From an uncultured Rickettsiales bacterium (GTDB lineage Bacteria > Pseudomonadota > Alphaproteobacteria > Micavibrionales > GCA-2720935), in contig CATLOR010000004.1 in the NCBI GenBank assembly GCA_950054255.1, forward strand, positions 62,001-126,000: a DNA stretch of 64,000 nt, given 5' to 3'. Position 1 is the stretch's first letter. Every line of letters starts with the position of its first letter. Made by a program: the position numbers and the translations under genes. The notes beneath the pieces are model-generated. The model ran no database searches. It was not told the DNA's origin and saw nothing but the letters and a program-made list of their open reading frames with translations. Below are positions 19,934 to 27,342 of the stretch, one piece after another.

Positions 19934-20218
19934 ATGAAAAATGATGCGTTATTACTAAGCAATGATGATAATGAGTTTTGCATCGTAACATACGATAATG
20001 AGCATGAAGCATGGACAAATATTTCTCTTTCTAGAGAAACGAAACAATTTACGCTTTACGGTGAAAACCACCCGGATGGAGATCCTTTGCCCGTTGCAAT
20101 GGATGAAGCTTTGATGGAAGAGCTGTCACATGTCAATAAAATCTTGTATGTGAATCTAGATTCAGAGAGCGGTGAACCAACGGAAGAGGCATGGTTGCCT
20201 TTCTCTGTTGAAGAATAA
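19934..20218 (+). CDS. Small acidic protein of unknown function
   Basis: This 94-residue protein is strongly acidic, with many Asp and Glu and few Lys or Arg. There is no signal peptide or membrane helix. The start ATG has AAGGA about seven bases upstream. The N-terminal half (NEFCIVTYDNEHEAWTNISL) looks beta-rich, and the end EEAWLPFSVEE is aromatic-acidic. I do not recognise a family. It is divergent from acnA and followed by the structured intergenic region described below. Confidence 0.7.
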   Translation: MKNDALLLSNDDNEFCIVTYDNEHEAWTNISLSRETKQFTLYGENHPDGDPLPVAMDEALMEELSHVNKILYVNLDSESGEPTEEAWLPFSVEE

Positions 20219-20247
20219 TTAATAAAAATACCTCAATAATACCCTAA

Positions 20248-20279
20248 TTATGTCATATTCTTGACATAATCTTATGTCA
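20248..20279. repeat. Three alternating copies of TTATGTCA
   Basis: TTATGTCA occurs at 20248-20255 and 20272-20279, with its exact complement TGACATAA at 20262-20269 between them. The spacers are short (6 and 2 nt). The central copy forms part of a perfect TTGACA hexamer (20261-20266). The arrangement suggests a binding site for a dimeric regulator upstream of the candidate sRNA. Confidence 0.5.
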
Positions 20280-20411
20280 TACTAAGGGTATAAGGTGATT
20301 AATATATGTTTGTTTACTGACTTATTTTATCCCTCCTAAGAAAAAATAAAAGTAACAAACAAAGCGCAAAAAAACAAAAAACGTATAACGTATATTGGAA
20401 GCCTTTTTAGC

Positions 20412-20425
20412 ATGCTTATAAGCAT
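20412..20425. repeat. 14-bp perfect palindrome
   Basis: ATGCTTATAAGCAT reads the same on both strands. It lies just before the terminator hairpin of the candidate sRNA. It may be an operator or a short RNA hairpin. Confidence 0.5.
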
Positions 20426-20433
20426 ATTATAAA

Positions 20434-20472
20434 AAAACGCTGGAGTTATTGTCCCCTCTCCAGCGTTTTATT
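20434..20472 (+). terminator. Rho-independent terminator before pykA
   Basis: AAAACGCTGGAG (20434-20445) pairs with CTCCAGCGTTTT (20458-20469) in a perfect 12-bp stem with a 12-nt loop, followed by further T-rich sequence. It is too far (over 200 nt) from the small acidic gene to be an obvious terminator for it, which supports a separate transcript. Confidence 0.85.
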
Positions 20473-20597
20473 TATTTGTAGCTTTTTAAATTCCCTACTA
20501 GATTGTTCTCTTATAATTTGCTTAAATAGTAAAGCATTGTTCTATGCTTATGTTCATTTCACTATAGTCTTTAAATATATAAAAGCGCGAGTATCCT

Positions 20598-22037
20598 ATG
20601 GAATTATCAAATCCCTTTCTTAAGAAAACTAAGATTTTAGCAACATTAGGGCCAGCATCCTCTTCGATTGATGTGATTGAGAAGCTGTTTTTAAATGGCG
20701 CAAACGTATTCCGTGTTAATTTTTCTCATGGTAGCCACGAAACACATGCTCAAAATATTGATTATATTCGCGAGCTTGAAAAGAAATATAAGCGCCCAAT
20801 TGGTATTCTCGCGGATTTGCAAGGGCCAAAATTTCGAATTGGCACCTTTGAAAAAGGCGAAGTTGCTTTAGAAGAAGGACAAACATTTACATTTGATTTG
20901 GATAAGACGGCAGGCAATGAAAAGCGTGTTTATTTACCGCACCCAAATGTGATTGAGTCCATGAAAGTTGGGGAGCAAATATTGCTTGATGATGGCCGTG
21001 TTCGTATGGCTGTTAAAGAGAAAAAAGATAATTCAATTATCTGTGAAGTTATATCGGGGTCTGTGTTGAAAGACCGTAAAGGCTTTAATTTGCCTAATAC
21101 AAAGATCAAAGTGTCGGCTTTAACGGAAAAAGATGAAATCGATTTAAAATTTGCTTTGAGTAAAGATGTTGATTTTATTGCCCTATCTTTTGTGCAAACA
21201 GTTGAAGATGTTATGTATGCGAAAAAACTGATTAATGGTCAAGCCGCACTTGTTTCAAAAATTGAAAAGCCCTCAGCCGTTAAAGATATTCAACTGATTA
21301 TTGAAGCCTCAGATGCAATTATGATTGCTCGTGGTGACCTTGGTGTGGAGATGCCTCCTGAAGAAGTGCCTCCTATCCAAAAGAAAATGATTCATTCATG
21401 TCGCCAAATGGGGCGTCCTGTGATTGTTGCAACTCAGATGTTAGAATCTATGACAGATGCAGCTACACCAACACGCGCTGAAGCTTCAGATGTGGCAACA
21501 GCTGTTTATCAAGGTGCTGATGCTGTGATGTTATCTGCTGAAACGGCGGCGGGTAAATATCCTGTAGAAGCTGTTCAAATTATGGCGAAAATTGCGTGGA
21601 CAGTTGAAAATGATGAAATGTATCAATCAATGCGTACAAATGATGATTTGCCAAGTGATCACACAATGGCAGATTCTATTACAATTGCCGCGCATGATAT
21701 TGTGAAAATGATTGGCGCTTCTTTAATTGCAACTTATACAACATCGGGTTCAACAACGCTTAGAACAGCTCGCATGCGCTCTTTAGTGCCTGTTTTGGCG
21801 TTAACATCAACTTGGGAAGTGGCAAGGCGCTTAACATTATCATTTGGGATTTATGCTTTTTGCGCGAAAAGTGCGAAATCTTTCGCGCGTGTTATTGATG
21901 AAGCGATCCAAATTGCCTTAGAAGAAGAGCTCGTTGTGGAGGGTGAAAAGATGGTTATTACAGCGGGTGTTCCTTTTGGTGCACCAGGGAGTACGAATAC
22001 GTTACGTGTTGCATGGGTTAAACGGGAACAGGATTGA
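20598..22037 (+). CDS. pyk: Pyruvate kinase
   Basis: A 479-residue glycolytic enzyme transferring phosphate from phosphoenolpyruvate to ADP. Signatures are KILATLGPAS at the N-terminus, RVNFSHGSHE, the active-site segment LVSKIEKPSA, IARGDLGVEMP and ATQMLESM. The C-terminal regulatory domain carries TTSGSTTLRTAR. Length is typical of the family. No strong ribosome-binding site is visible before the ATG. It follows the candidate sRNA terminator and precedes a GGDEF/EAL gene with a 79-nt gap. Isoform assignment between pykA and pykF cannot be made by eye. Confidence 0.97.
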   Translation: MELSNPFLKKTKILATLGPASSSIDVIEKLFLNGANVFRVNFSHGSHETHAQNIDYIRELEKKYKRPIGILADLQGPKFRIGTFEKGEVALEEGQTFTFDLDKTAGNEKRVYLPHPNVIESMKVGEQILLDDGRVRMAVKEKKDNSIICEVISGSVLKDRKGFNLPNTKIKVSALTEKDEIDLKFALSKDVDFIALSFVQTVEDVMYAKKLINGQAALVSKIEKPSAVKDIQLIIEASDAIMIARGDLGVEMPPEEVPPIQKKMIHSCRQMGRPVIVATQMLESMTDAATPTRAEASDVATAVYQGADAVMLSAETAAGKYPVEAVQIMAKIAWTVENDEMYQSMRTNDDLPSDHTMADSITIAAHDIVKMIGASLIATYTTSGSTTLRTARMRSLVPVLALTSTWEVARRLTLSFGIYAFCAKSAKSFARVIDEAIQIALEEELVVEGEKMVITAGVPFGAPGSTNTLRVAWVKREQD

Positions 22038-22116
22038 TTTTTTTAGACACGTTAATCAATTTTTATTAAAATTACGAGATGATATGCGAGAGTATGTTTA
22101 ATAAAGTGTAAAAGAA

Positions 22117-24219
22117 ATGGTTGAATTAGAACAAGATAAGACACAAAAGAATGAAAGTGAGATACAGCACCGCTGGTGGCGTAGTAACTTGCTATGGCGT
22201 CTTGTTTTTGCTGTTTTTATTACAATCGTAGCTGTTCAGGTGATTATTTTCGCTTTTTCTATAGAGCGTTATAAAAAAACATTGGAAACACAGCTTTTGA
22301 ATAATAGTTATGCGGCTATAGCTTCTATTATGAATACACGTGCAGATGATAAAAAGTCTGATTTATTAACGCCTGATGAAGCTTTGCAACTTATCAAGAG
22401 TAGTTGGATTACAGGCGTGGAAATGCGTTCTTTTGAAGGGAAACAGTTAAAAGCATATGGTGAAACTCTTTCTTTACCTGCGGGTACAGAGCAAAAAATG
22501 CGTATGGATGATGATTGGACGCGTTATGAGTTTGAATTAGATAGGACAAGCTTTCCAATAGAATATCAACTTGTTGTTCGTGTAAATGCAAGTATTCTTA
22601 AAACGTTGTTACAAGATTATGTGCGTCATAGTGTTTATTTATTTATTGTTTTGGCTGTTTTGATAACGCTTGTTTTGAATTTGATTATATCAAGATCTAT
22701 TTTAAGGCCCATCATTACGTTAAGAAGGAATTTGTTTGCAGCATCTCAAGATCCAGAAAACGCAGAAAAATATATGACCGCTAAAGGCGGGGATAATGAA
22801 GTGGCGATTATTATTGAAGCCGCAAATGATTTGATTGAACAAAATGCACATAATCTTATTAAGATGAAACGCCAAGCACGTGAAACTATTCATCAACTAG
22901 CCTATTATGATACGCTTACAGGATTGCCAAATAGAGGACTTTACTTACAAGAGTTAGAACAAGCCTTAGCTGAGAACAGATCTGATGATAAGAAAATTGC
23001 GGTTTGTGTGATTGATTTAGATCATTTCAAAGATATTAATGACACAATGGGGCACCAAGCTGGAGATTTCTTGTTAACAGCAATCGGTAAAAGATTACGT
23101 GAGTATGTGTCACCAGATTTATATGTTGCTAGATCAGGTGAAGATGAGTTTTCTGTTTTTGGAGTATTTAATCAAGACGATGATATCGATGAGATGGTAG
23201 TGCTTCCATTACAGCAAGCCATGTCGGAGTCTTTCGATGTTAAAGGGCAGCACTTAACAATGCGCATTAGTTTAGGTGTGTCGCATTTCCCGAAAGACGG
23301 TGCAGAAGCATCAGTTTTATTGAAAAATGCGGATATTGCTTTAAATAAGGCTAAAAACCAAGGGCGCGGGATTGTTTATCATTATAGCTCAGACTTACAA
23401 GATGATATTACAGGCCGTTTCCAACTTATTTCTGCGTTAAGACAGGCGATCCAAAAAGATGAATTAGAACTTTTTTATCAACCTCAATTTAGTTTAACAA
23501 AAGGTGAAGCCAATATCTGTGGTGCAGAAGCTCTTATTCGTTGGTTCCGTTTTGATGAAGAAACGCAAGAGAAAGTGTTTGTATCACCCGCTGATTTTAT
23601 TCCTTTGGCAGAAGAAAGTGGTTTGATTATTCCTATTGGTGAATGGGTTTTAGAAACCGCATGCCGTCAAGCCGTTGTGTGGTGTCAAGAAGATCATATG
23701 ACGATACCTGTTGCGGTGAATATTTCTGCATTACAGTTCCAGCATCCAAATTTTGTCGATATGGTTAAGGCAGCATTAGAAAAAACGGGCATTGATCCGC
23801 GCTATTTAGAGCTCGAATTAACAGAAAGCGTTTTTGCTGGTGATATTGAAAAAAGTATATCCGTGTTACAAGAGTTAAAAGAGCTGGGGATTACGTTGGC
23901 AATTGATGACTTTGGCACAGGGTATTCATGCCTGAGTTATTTAAGTAAATTCCCGATTGATCGCTTGAAAATTGATCAAAGCTTTGTTCGACATGCTTTA
24001 GATAATTATGAGGATAGTGCAATTATTAAGACAATTATTAAGCTTGGCCATTCATTAAAAATGAATGTTATAGCGGAAGGTGTGGAAACGAGTGAGCATG
24101 AAGCGTTCTTAAAAGCACAAGAATGTTATTATGTGCAAGGATACCATTACTCAAGACCGTTGAATGTTTATGATTTTTCGACATTTATACAAGATCATAA
24201 AAAGCAAGAAAGCGCATAA
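22117..24219 (+). CDS. Membrane GGDEF/EAL protein, probable c-di-GMP phosphodiesterase
   Basis: The 700-residue protein has a membrane helix at about 26-48, an extracytoplasmic sensor region of ~120 residues, a second helix at about 170-192 and a linker resembling HAMP. A GGDEF domain starts with YYDTLTGLPNR near 263, but its signature reads GEDEF (near 338), so one key Gly is replaced by Glu. The EAL domain looks complete: EALIRW near 469, the metal-binding ELTES, and DDFGTGYSCLSYL with KIDQSF. The likely activity is c-di-GMP hydrolysis, with the GGDEF part either inactive or sensing GTP. Such proteins control motility, biofilm and cell-cycle decisions. It is not clearly co-transcribed with pyk. 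Confidence 0.93.
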   Translation: MVELEQDKTQKNESEIQHRWWRSNLLWRLVFAVFITIVAVQVIIFAFSIERYKKTLETQLLNNSYAAIASIMNTRADDKKSDLLTPDEALQLIKSSWITGVEMRSFEGKQLKAYGETLSLPAGTEQKMRMDDDWTRYEFELDRTSFPIEYQLVVRVNASILKTLLQDYVRHSVYLFIVLAVLITLVLNLIISRSILRPIITLRRNLFAASQDPENAEKYMTAKGGDNEVAIIIEAANDLIEQNAHNLIKMKRQARETIHQLAYYDTLTGLPNRGLYLQELEQALAENRSDDKKIAVCVIDLDHFKDINDTMGHQAGDFLLTAIGKRLREYVSPDLYVARSGEDEFSVFGVFNQDDDIDEMVVLPLQQAMSESFDVKGQHLTMRISLGVSHFPKDGAEASVLLKNADIALNKAKNQGRGIVYHYSSDLQDDITGRFQLISALRQAIQKDELELFYQPQFSLTKGEANICGAEALIRWFRFDEETQEKVFVSPADFIPLAEESGLIIPIGEWVLETACRQAVVWCQEDHMTIPVAVNISALQFQHPNFVDMVKAALEKTGIDPRYLELELTESVFAGDIEKSISVLQELKELGITLAIDDFGTGYSCLSYLSKFPIDRLKIDQSFVRHALDNYEDSAIIKTIIKLGHSLKMNVIAEGVETSEHEAFLKAQECYYVQGYHYSRPLNVYDFSTFIQDHKKQESA

Positions 24220-24224
24220 GTGTT

Positions 24225-24680
24225 TTAAGCACTATCAGCCCTTAAAATAGCACCAAATTTAATATAATCAGTAGCAGTACAAAGATCGTAGGGTGTTTCT
24301 ATTTCATGAAATAAAAAGACCTTATCCTCTATTTTTTGCGTATAAGTCTGAGCGTTTTCAAGAGCAACCTGTGTTCCCATGATAATAATTTTTTGTTCAT
24401 TTGCCTTTGACGCCGTTAAAATAAGATTTTTATAATCTTGCTCATCGGGTGTGTCTTTTAAACAGATATATTCGCATCGAATAAGATAGGGTAGGTCTTT
24501 AATAATTTTCTTAGTGAATTCTTGATCACAATAATGAAACCCATGCGTTTTTGAGTCATATTTTTTCTCAAAATTACCACCTAATACAAGGATAGCAATG
24601 CCTTCTTGAGTTCTTTTTTTATCGAGCTCTTGCTGTCTTAAAAGGGATTTAATACGGTTGATGGTTTCAATTTCACTCAT
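24225..24680 (-). CDS. Unrecognised 151-residue protein
   Basis: The protein is soluble. The N-terminus (INRIKSLLRQQELDKKRTQEG) is helical and charged. A beta-strand with a glycine turn (IAILVLGGNFEKK) and a later IIIMGTQVALENA suggest a Rossmann-like or NTP-binding alpha/beta fold, but no Walker motif is complete. I know no family for it. ATG 24680 is preferred over GTG 24683. It is convergent with the GGDEF/EAL gene with a 5-nt gap and divergent from the yceI operon. Confidence 0.7.
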   Translation of the reverse strand: MSEIETINRIKSLLRQQELDKKRTQEGIAILVLGGNFEKKYDSKTHGFHYCDQEFTKKIIKDLPYLIRCEYICLKDTPDEQDYKNLILTASKANEQKIIIMGTQVALENAQTYTQKIEDKVFLFHEIETPYDLCTATDYIKFGAILRADSA

Positions 24681-24810
24681 CACATAGGGTGTTTCGTTTA
24701 TGATTGTTACGATATTCTTTTTTTAAGTGCATAGTTGATTATTTACTGTAAAATACTATGTGAATAATCATACAAGATTATAACACTTTATATTTCAAGG
24801 ATGTACTCTA

Positions 24811-25416
24811 ATGACAGGTTTTTCAAGGTTATTTACAAAATTTCTAATGCTTTCATTTCTCTTAACCACAGGCTCTTTAGTGGCTCATGCGGCTGGAACT
24901 GATGCAGATCATTACTATAAATTTGATAAAGCACATACTCAAATTATTTTCTTTGTAGATCATTTAGGCTTTTCAAAATCTGAAGGAGAATTCTTGGACT
25001 TTGATGGGGGATTTGTCTTTGACCCAGAAAATCCAGAAGATGCAAAAGTGCATGTCATTATTAATGCGAACTCTGTGACTATGGATGATCAAAAATGGAC
25101 AGACCACGTTAAAAATGCCGACTTTTTCGATGTACCAACATTTCCTGAAATTGAATTTAAAAGTCATTCCGTTTCTGTTTTAGGGGATAATTTTGCCGAA
25201 GTCACAGGTGATCTAACACTTTTAGGTGTTACCAAGCCAGTGACATTAGAGGTGACTTATAATAAATCAGGTGTTCATCCTTACAGTAAAAAATTCGTCG
25301 CTGGTTTTTCAGCAACAGCATCGCTTAAAAGATCAGATTTTGATATGGTTTATGGTCTTCCAGGGATCGGTAATGAGGTTGAAATCAGGATAGAAGTTGA
25401 AGGTATTAAGCAATAA
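24811..25416 (+). CDS. YceI-family periplasmic protein (first copy)
   Basis: A signal peptide of about 27 residues ends in AHA. It is followed by a YceI lipocalin-like beta-barrel domain with the typical YKFDKAHTQIIFFVDHLGFSKSEG-type start and DVPTFPEIEFKSHSV, then LTLLGVTKPVTLEV. YceI proteins bind isoprenoid or other hydrophobic molecules in the periplasm, and their physiological role is often unclear. AAGGA lies about ten bases before the ATG. It is the first gene of a three-gene operon in which a cytochrome b561 is flanked by two YceI proteins, resembling the yceJ-yceI pair of E. coli. Confidence 0.92.
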   Translation: MTGFSRLFTKFLMLSFLLTTGSLVAHAAGTDADHYYKFDKAHTQIIFFVDHLGFSKSEGEFLDFDGGFVFDPENPEDAKVHVIINANSVTMDDQKWTDHVKNADFFDVPTFPEIEFKSHSVSVLGDNFAEVTGDLTLLGVTKPVTLEVTYNKSGVHPYSKKFVAGFSATASLKRSDFDMVYGLPGIGNEVEIRIEVEGIKQ

Positions 25417-25435
25417 TCTATTTAGAGGCATTATC

Positions 25436-25993
25436 ATGAGCTTGAGGAATACAAAACAGAGCTATGGATCTATAAGTAAAGGGTTTCACTGGGGTGTTGG
25501 TCTTCTTGTGCTTATTGTTTTAGGGATAGGATTGGTCATGACACTTTTAATGGAGCCAAGCCCTGATATGTTTGCTTTATATAAATGGCATAAACAACTT
25601 GGTATTGTCGTTCTCGCTTTTGTCGTTTTACGTCTTTTGTGGCGTTTTACTGAGGTAAGGCCTGACTCTCTTCAGCAAGGCGTTTTAGATAAGATTGCCC
25701 GCTTTGTTCATCTTTTATTATATGTTTGTATTCTTGCGCTACCTCTTTCTGGTTGGGCGATGTCCTCAGCTAAGGGATATGATGTGAATTTATTTGGTGT
25801 TTATACGCTTCCTAATTTTGTTTCTAAGAATAAAGAATTAGGCGATTTCTTAGGCGAAATGCATTTTTATGTAGGTTATACTTTATTGGCGAGTTTTCTG
25901 CTTCATTTTGCTGGTGCGTTAAAGCATGCTTTTATTGATAAAGATGATACCTTAAAACGCATGCTTCCATTCTGTTCGAAAGGCAATAAATAA
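25436..25993 (+). CDS. Cytochrome b561 family membrane protein
   Basis: A 185-residue protein with four predicted membrane helices (about 17-38, 50-70, 92-110 and 143-162) and several helix-located His residues (KGFHWG, KWHKQLG, FVHLLLY, LLHFAG). These fit the di-haem b-type fold of the bacterial CybB/YceJ family, which shuttles electrons in the inner membrane. I chose ATG 25436 with GAGG upstream; an in-frame TTG at 25397 overlaps the preceding gene and is unlikely. Its TAA shares one base with the ATG of the next yceI gene, indicating translational coupling. Confidence 0.93.
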   Translation: MSLRNTKQSYGSISKGFHWGVGLLVLIVLGIGLVMTLLMEPSPDMFALYKWHKQLGIVVLAFVVLRLLWRFTEVRPDSLQQGVLDKIARFVHLLLYVCILALPLSGWAMSSAKGYDVNLFGVYTLPNFVSKNKELGDFLGEMHFYVGYTLLASFLLHFAGALKHAFIDKDDTLKRMLPFCSKGNK

Positions 25994-26556
25994 TGGCTCG
26001 ATTTATAAGTGCTATTTTCTTCTGTTTTTTGCTTTTGTTATCCTCCAAGGTACAGGCGCAAAATTGGCAAATTATAAAAGAAGAAAGCTCTTTAGGTTTT
26101 GTTGGCAAGCAGTTGAATGCTGATTTTGAGGGTGTTTTTGAAGAATATAGCGCTGATATCTATTTTGATCCCAATGATTTACCCAAAACAAAAATTAAAG
26201 TCCTTGTTAATCTAGGGAGTATTAATACAGGCAGTGTGGATCGTGATAATGGTGTAAAAGAAGATGTGTGGTTTGATTTGAATAGTCATCCACAAGCAAC
26301 GCTTCTCTCTGATCATGTCGTTCATCTTGAGGGGGATAATTATCAATTATATGGACGTTTTACTTTAAAAGGGATTACGCGTGATATTGTTATTCCTTTT
26401 ACATTCGTTCAAAATCAAGGCGTTGCCTCTGTTTATTCTGATAGCTTTTCATTTGATCGTACCGAGTATAAAGTTGGAACAGGTGAGTGGTCAGACGAGA
26501 GTGTTATTGGGCATATGATGACTGTTGTTTTTGATTTAAAGGCACGTCCTCAATAG
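25993..26556 (+). CDS. YceI-family periplasmic protein (second copy)
   Basis: A 187-residue protein with a signal peptide of about 22 residues ending VQA, then a YceI domain. Blocks include SSLGFVGKQLNADFEG, a DVWFDLNSHPQATL segment in place of the usual DVEKYP, and FTLKGITRDIVIPF. It is more divergent from the consensus than the first copy, so the two proteins probably have different ligands or partners. It is coupled to the cytochrome b561 gene by a TAATG overlap. Confidence 0.9.
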   Translation: MARFISAIFFCFLLLLSSKVQAQNWQIIKEESSLGFVGKQLNADFEGVFEEYSADIYFDPNDLPKTKIKVLVNLGSINTGSVDRDNGVKEDVWFDLNSHPQATLLSDHVVHLEGDNYQLYGRFTLKGITRDIVIPFTFVQNQGVASVYSDSFSFDRTEYKVGTGEWSDESVIGHMMTVVFDLKARPQ

Positions 26557-26625
26557 GCTGAAAAAATACTATTTATTCAAACTCTTTGCTTTTGATTTTT
26601 AAAAGATTAGTTTACACTATTTTTT

Positions 26626-27297
26626 ATGAGAATTCTTTATCATTTATGGTTGCATCCTTTCTCACGGAAAGTTCGCTTGGCTCTCGCAGAAAAAAAGCTA
26701 GAGTTCGAATTGCGTATTGAAAAAGTATGGGAGCGTAGAACAGAGTTTTTAGCGATGAACCCTGCTGGTGATGTCCCTGTTTTGATTGAACCAGATGGTA
26801 TGGTTTTTAATAACTCTCAGGCAATTTGTGAATATATTGACGAAATGTATGATCAAGAAAACTCTCTGATTGGGCAAGACCCTATACAGCGCGCAGAGGT
26901 TCGTCGTTTAGTGTCTTGGTTCGATACGAAATTTAATCGCGAAGTGAGCGATAATTTGGTCGGTGAGAAAATGATGAAGCGTTTTTTAAAAATGGGTGAA
27001 CCTCACGGACCTGCAATTAGAGCTGGACATGCGAATATTCATTATCACTTAGATTATATTAGTTTCTTAACGGAGCGCAGGAATTGGCTAGCTGGTGATC
27101 AGTTTAGTTTAGCTGATATTGCGGCAGCAGCGCATTTATCGTCTGTTGATTATATTGGAGATGTACCTTGGCAAGACCATTTGGGGGCAAAAGAGTGGTA
27201 TGCGCGCATTAAATCACGTCCAAGCTTTAGGCCTTTATTGCAAGATGTGATTCCTGGTGTGACACCACCAAAATATTACAGTAATGTTGATTTTTGA
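26626..27297 (+). CDS. fzlA: FzlA-like glutathione S-transferase family protein (FtsZ-binding)
   Basis: A 223-residue GST-fold protein: thioredoxin-like domain with HPFSRKVRLALAEK near 11-24 and the cis-Pro segment GDVPVLIE, then an all-helical C-terminal domain with FSLADIAAAAHLS. The C-terminus PPKYYSNVDF matches the short conserved tail ending in DF that is characteristic of FzlA, the Caulobacter protein that binds curved FtsZ filaments and is needed for cytokinesis. General GSTs lack this tail. The next gene is an SDR protein, as in the usual alphaproteobacterial context, although queG is not between them. The FzlA assignment rests on the tail and context. Confidence 0.82.
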   Translation: MRILYHLWLHPFSRKVRLALAEKKLEFELRIEKVWERRTEFLAMNPAGDVPVLIEPDGMVFNNSQAICEYIDEMYDQENSLIGQDPIQRAEVRRLVSWFDTKFNREVSDNLVGEKMMKRFLKMGEPHGPAIRAGHANIHYHLDYISFLTERRNWLAGDQFSLADIAAAAHLSSVDYIGDVPWQDHLGAKEWYARIKSRPSFRPLLQDVIPGVTPPKYYSNVDF

Positions 27298-27342
27298 TGT
27301 CTAAGATTCAATAAGCGTTTTTAAAGGAAAAAATAAGAAGAA

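Larger units (their letters stand above)
20300..20472 (+). ncRNA. Candidate small regulatory RNA between the small acidic gene and pykA
   Basis: The 379-bp gap 20219-20597 holds no usable ORF but much structure. TGTTTGTTTACT (20307-20318) pairs with AGTAACAAACA (20351-20361) with one bulge. TTATTTT (20322-20328) pairs with AAAATAA (20343-20349) inside it, leaving a loop that exposes CCCTCC (20331-20336). A strong terminator hairpin ends the unit at 20434-20472, and its loop is also C-rich (GTCCCC). Upstream lie a TTGACA hexamer and the alternating TTATGTCA repeats, although no good -10 is seen at normal spacing. Exposed CCUCC loops able to pair with Shine-Dalgarno sequences are known from several alphaproteobacterial sRNA families. 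The exact ends are inferred, and I cannot assign an Rfam family. From 20473 to the pykA start I see only AT-rich sequence. Confidence 0.45.
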
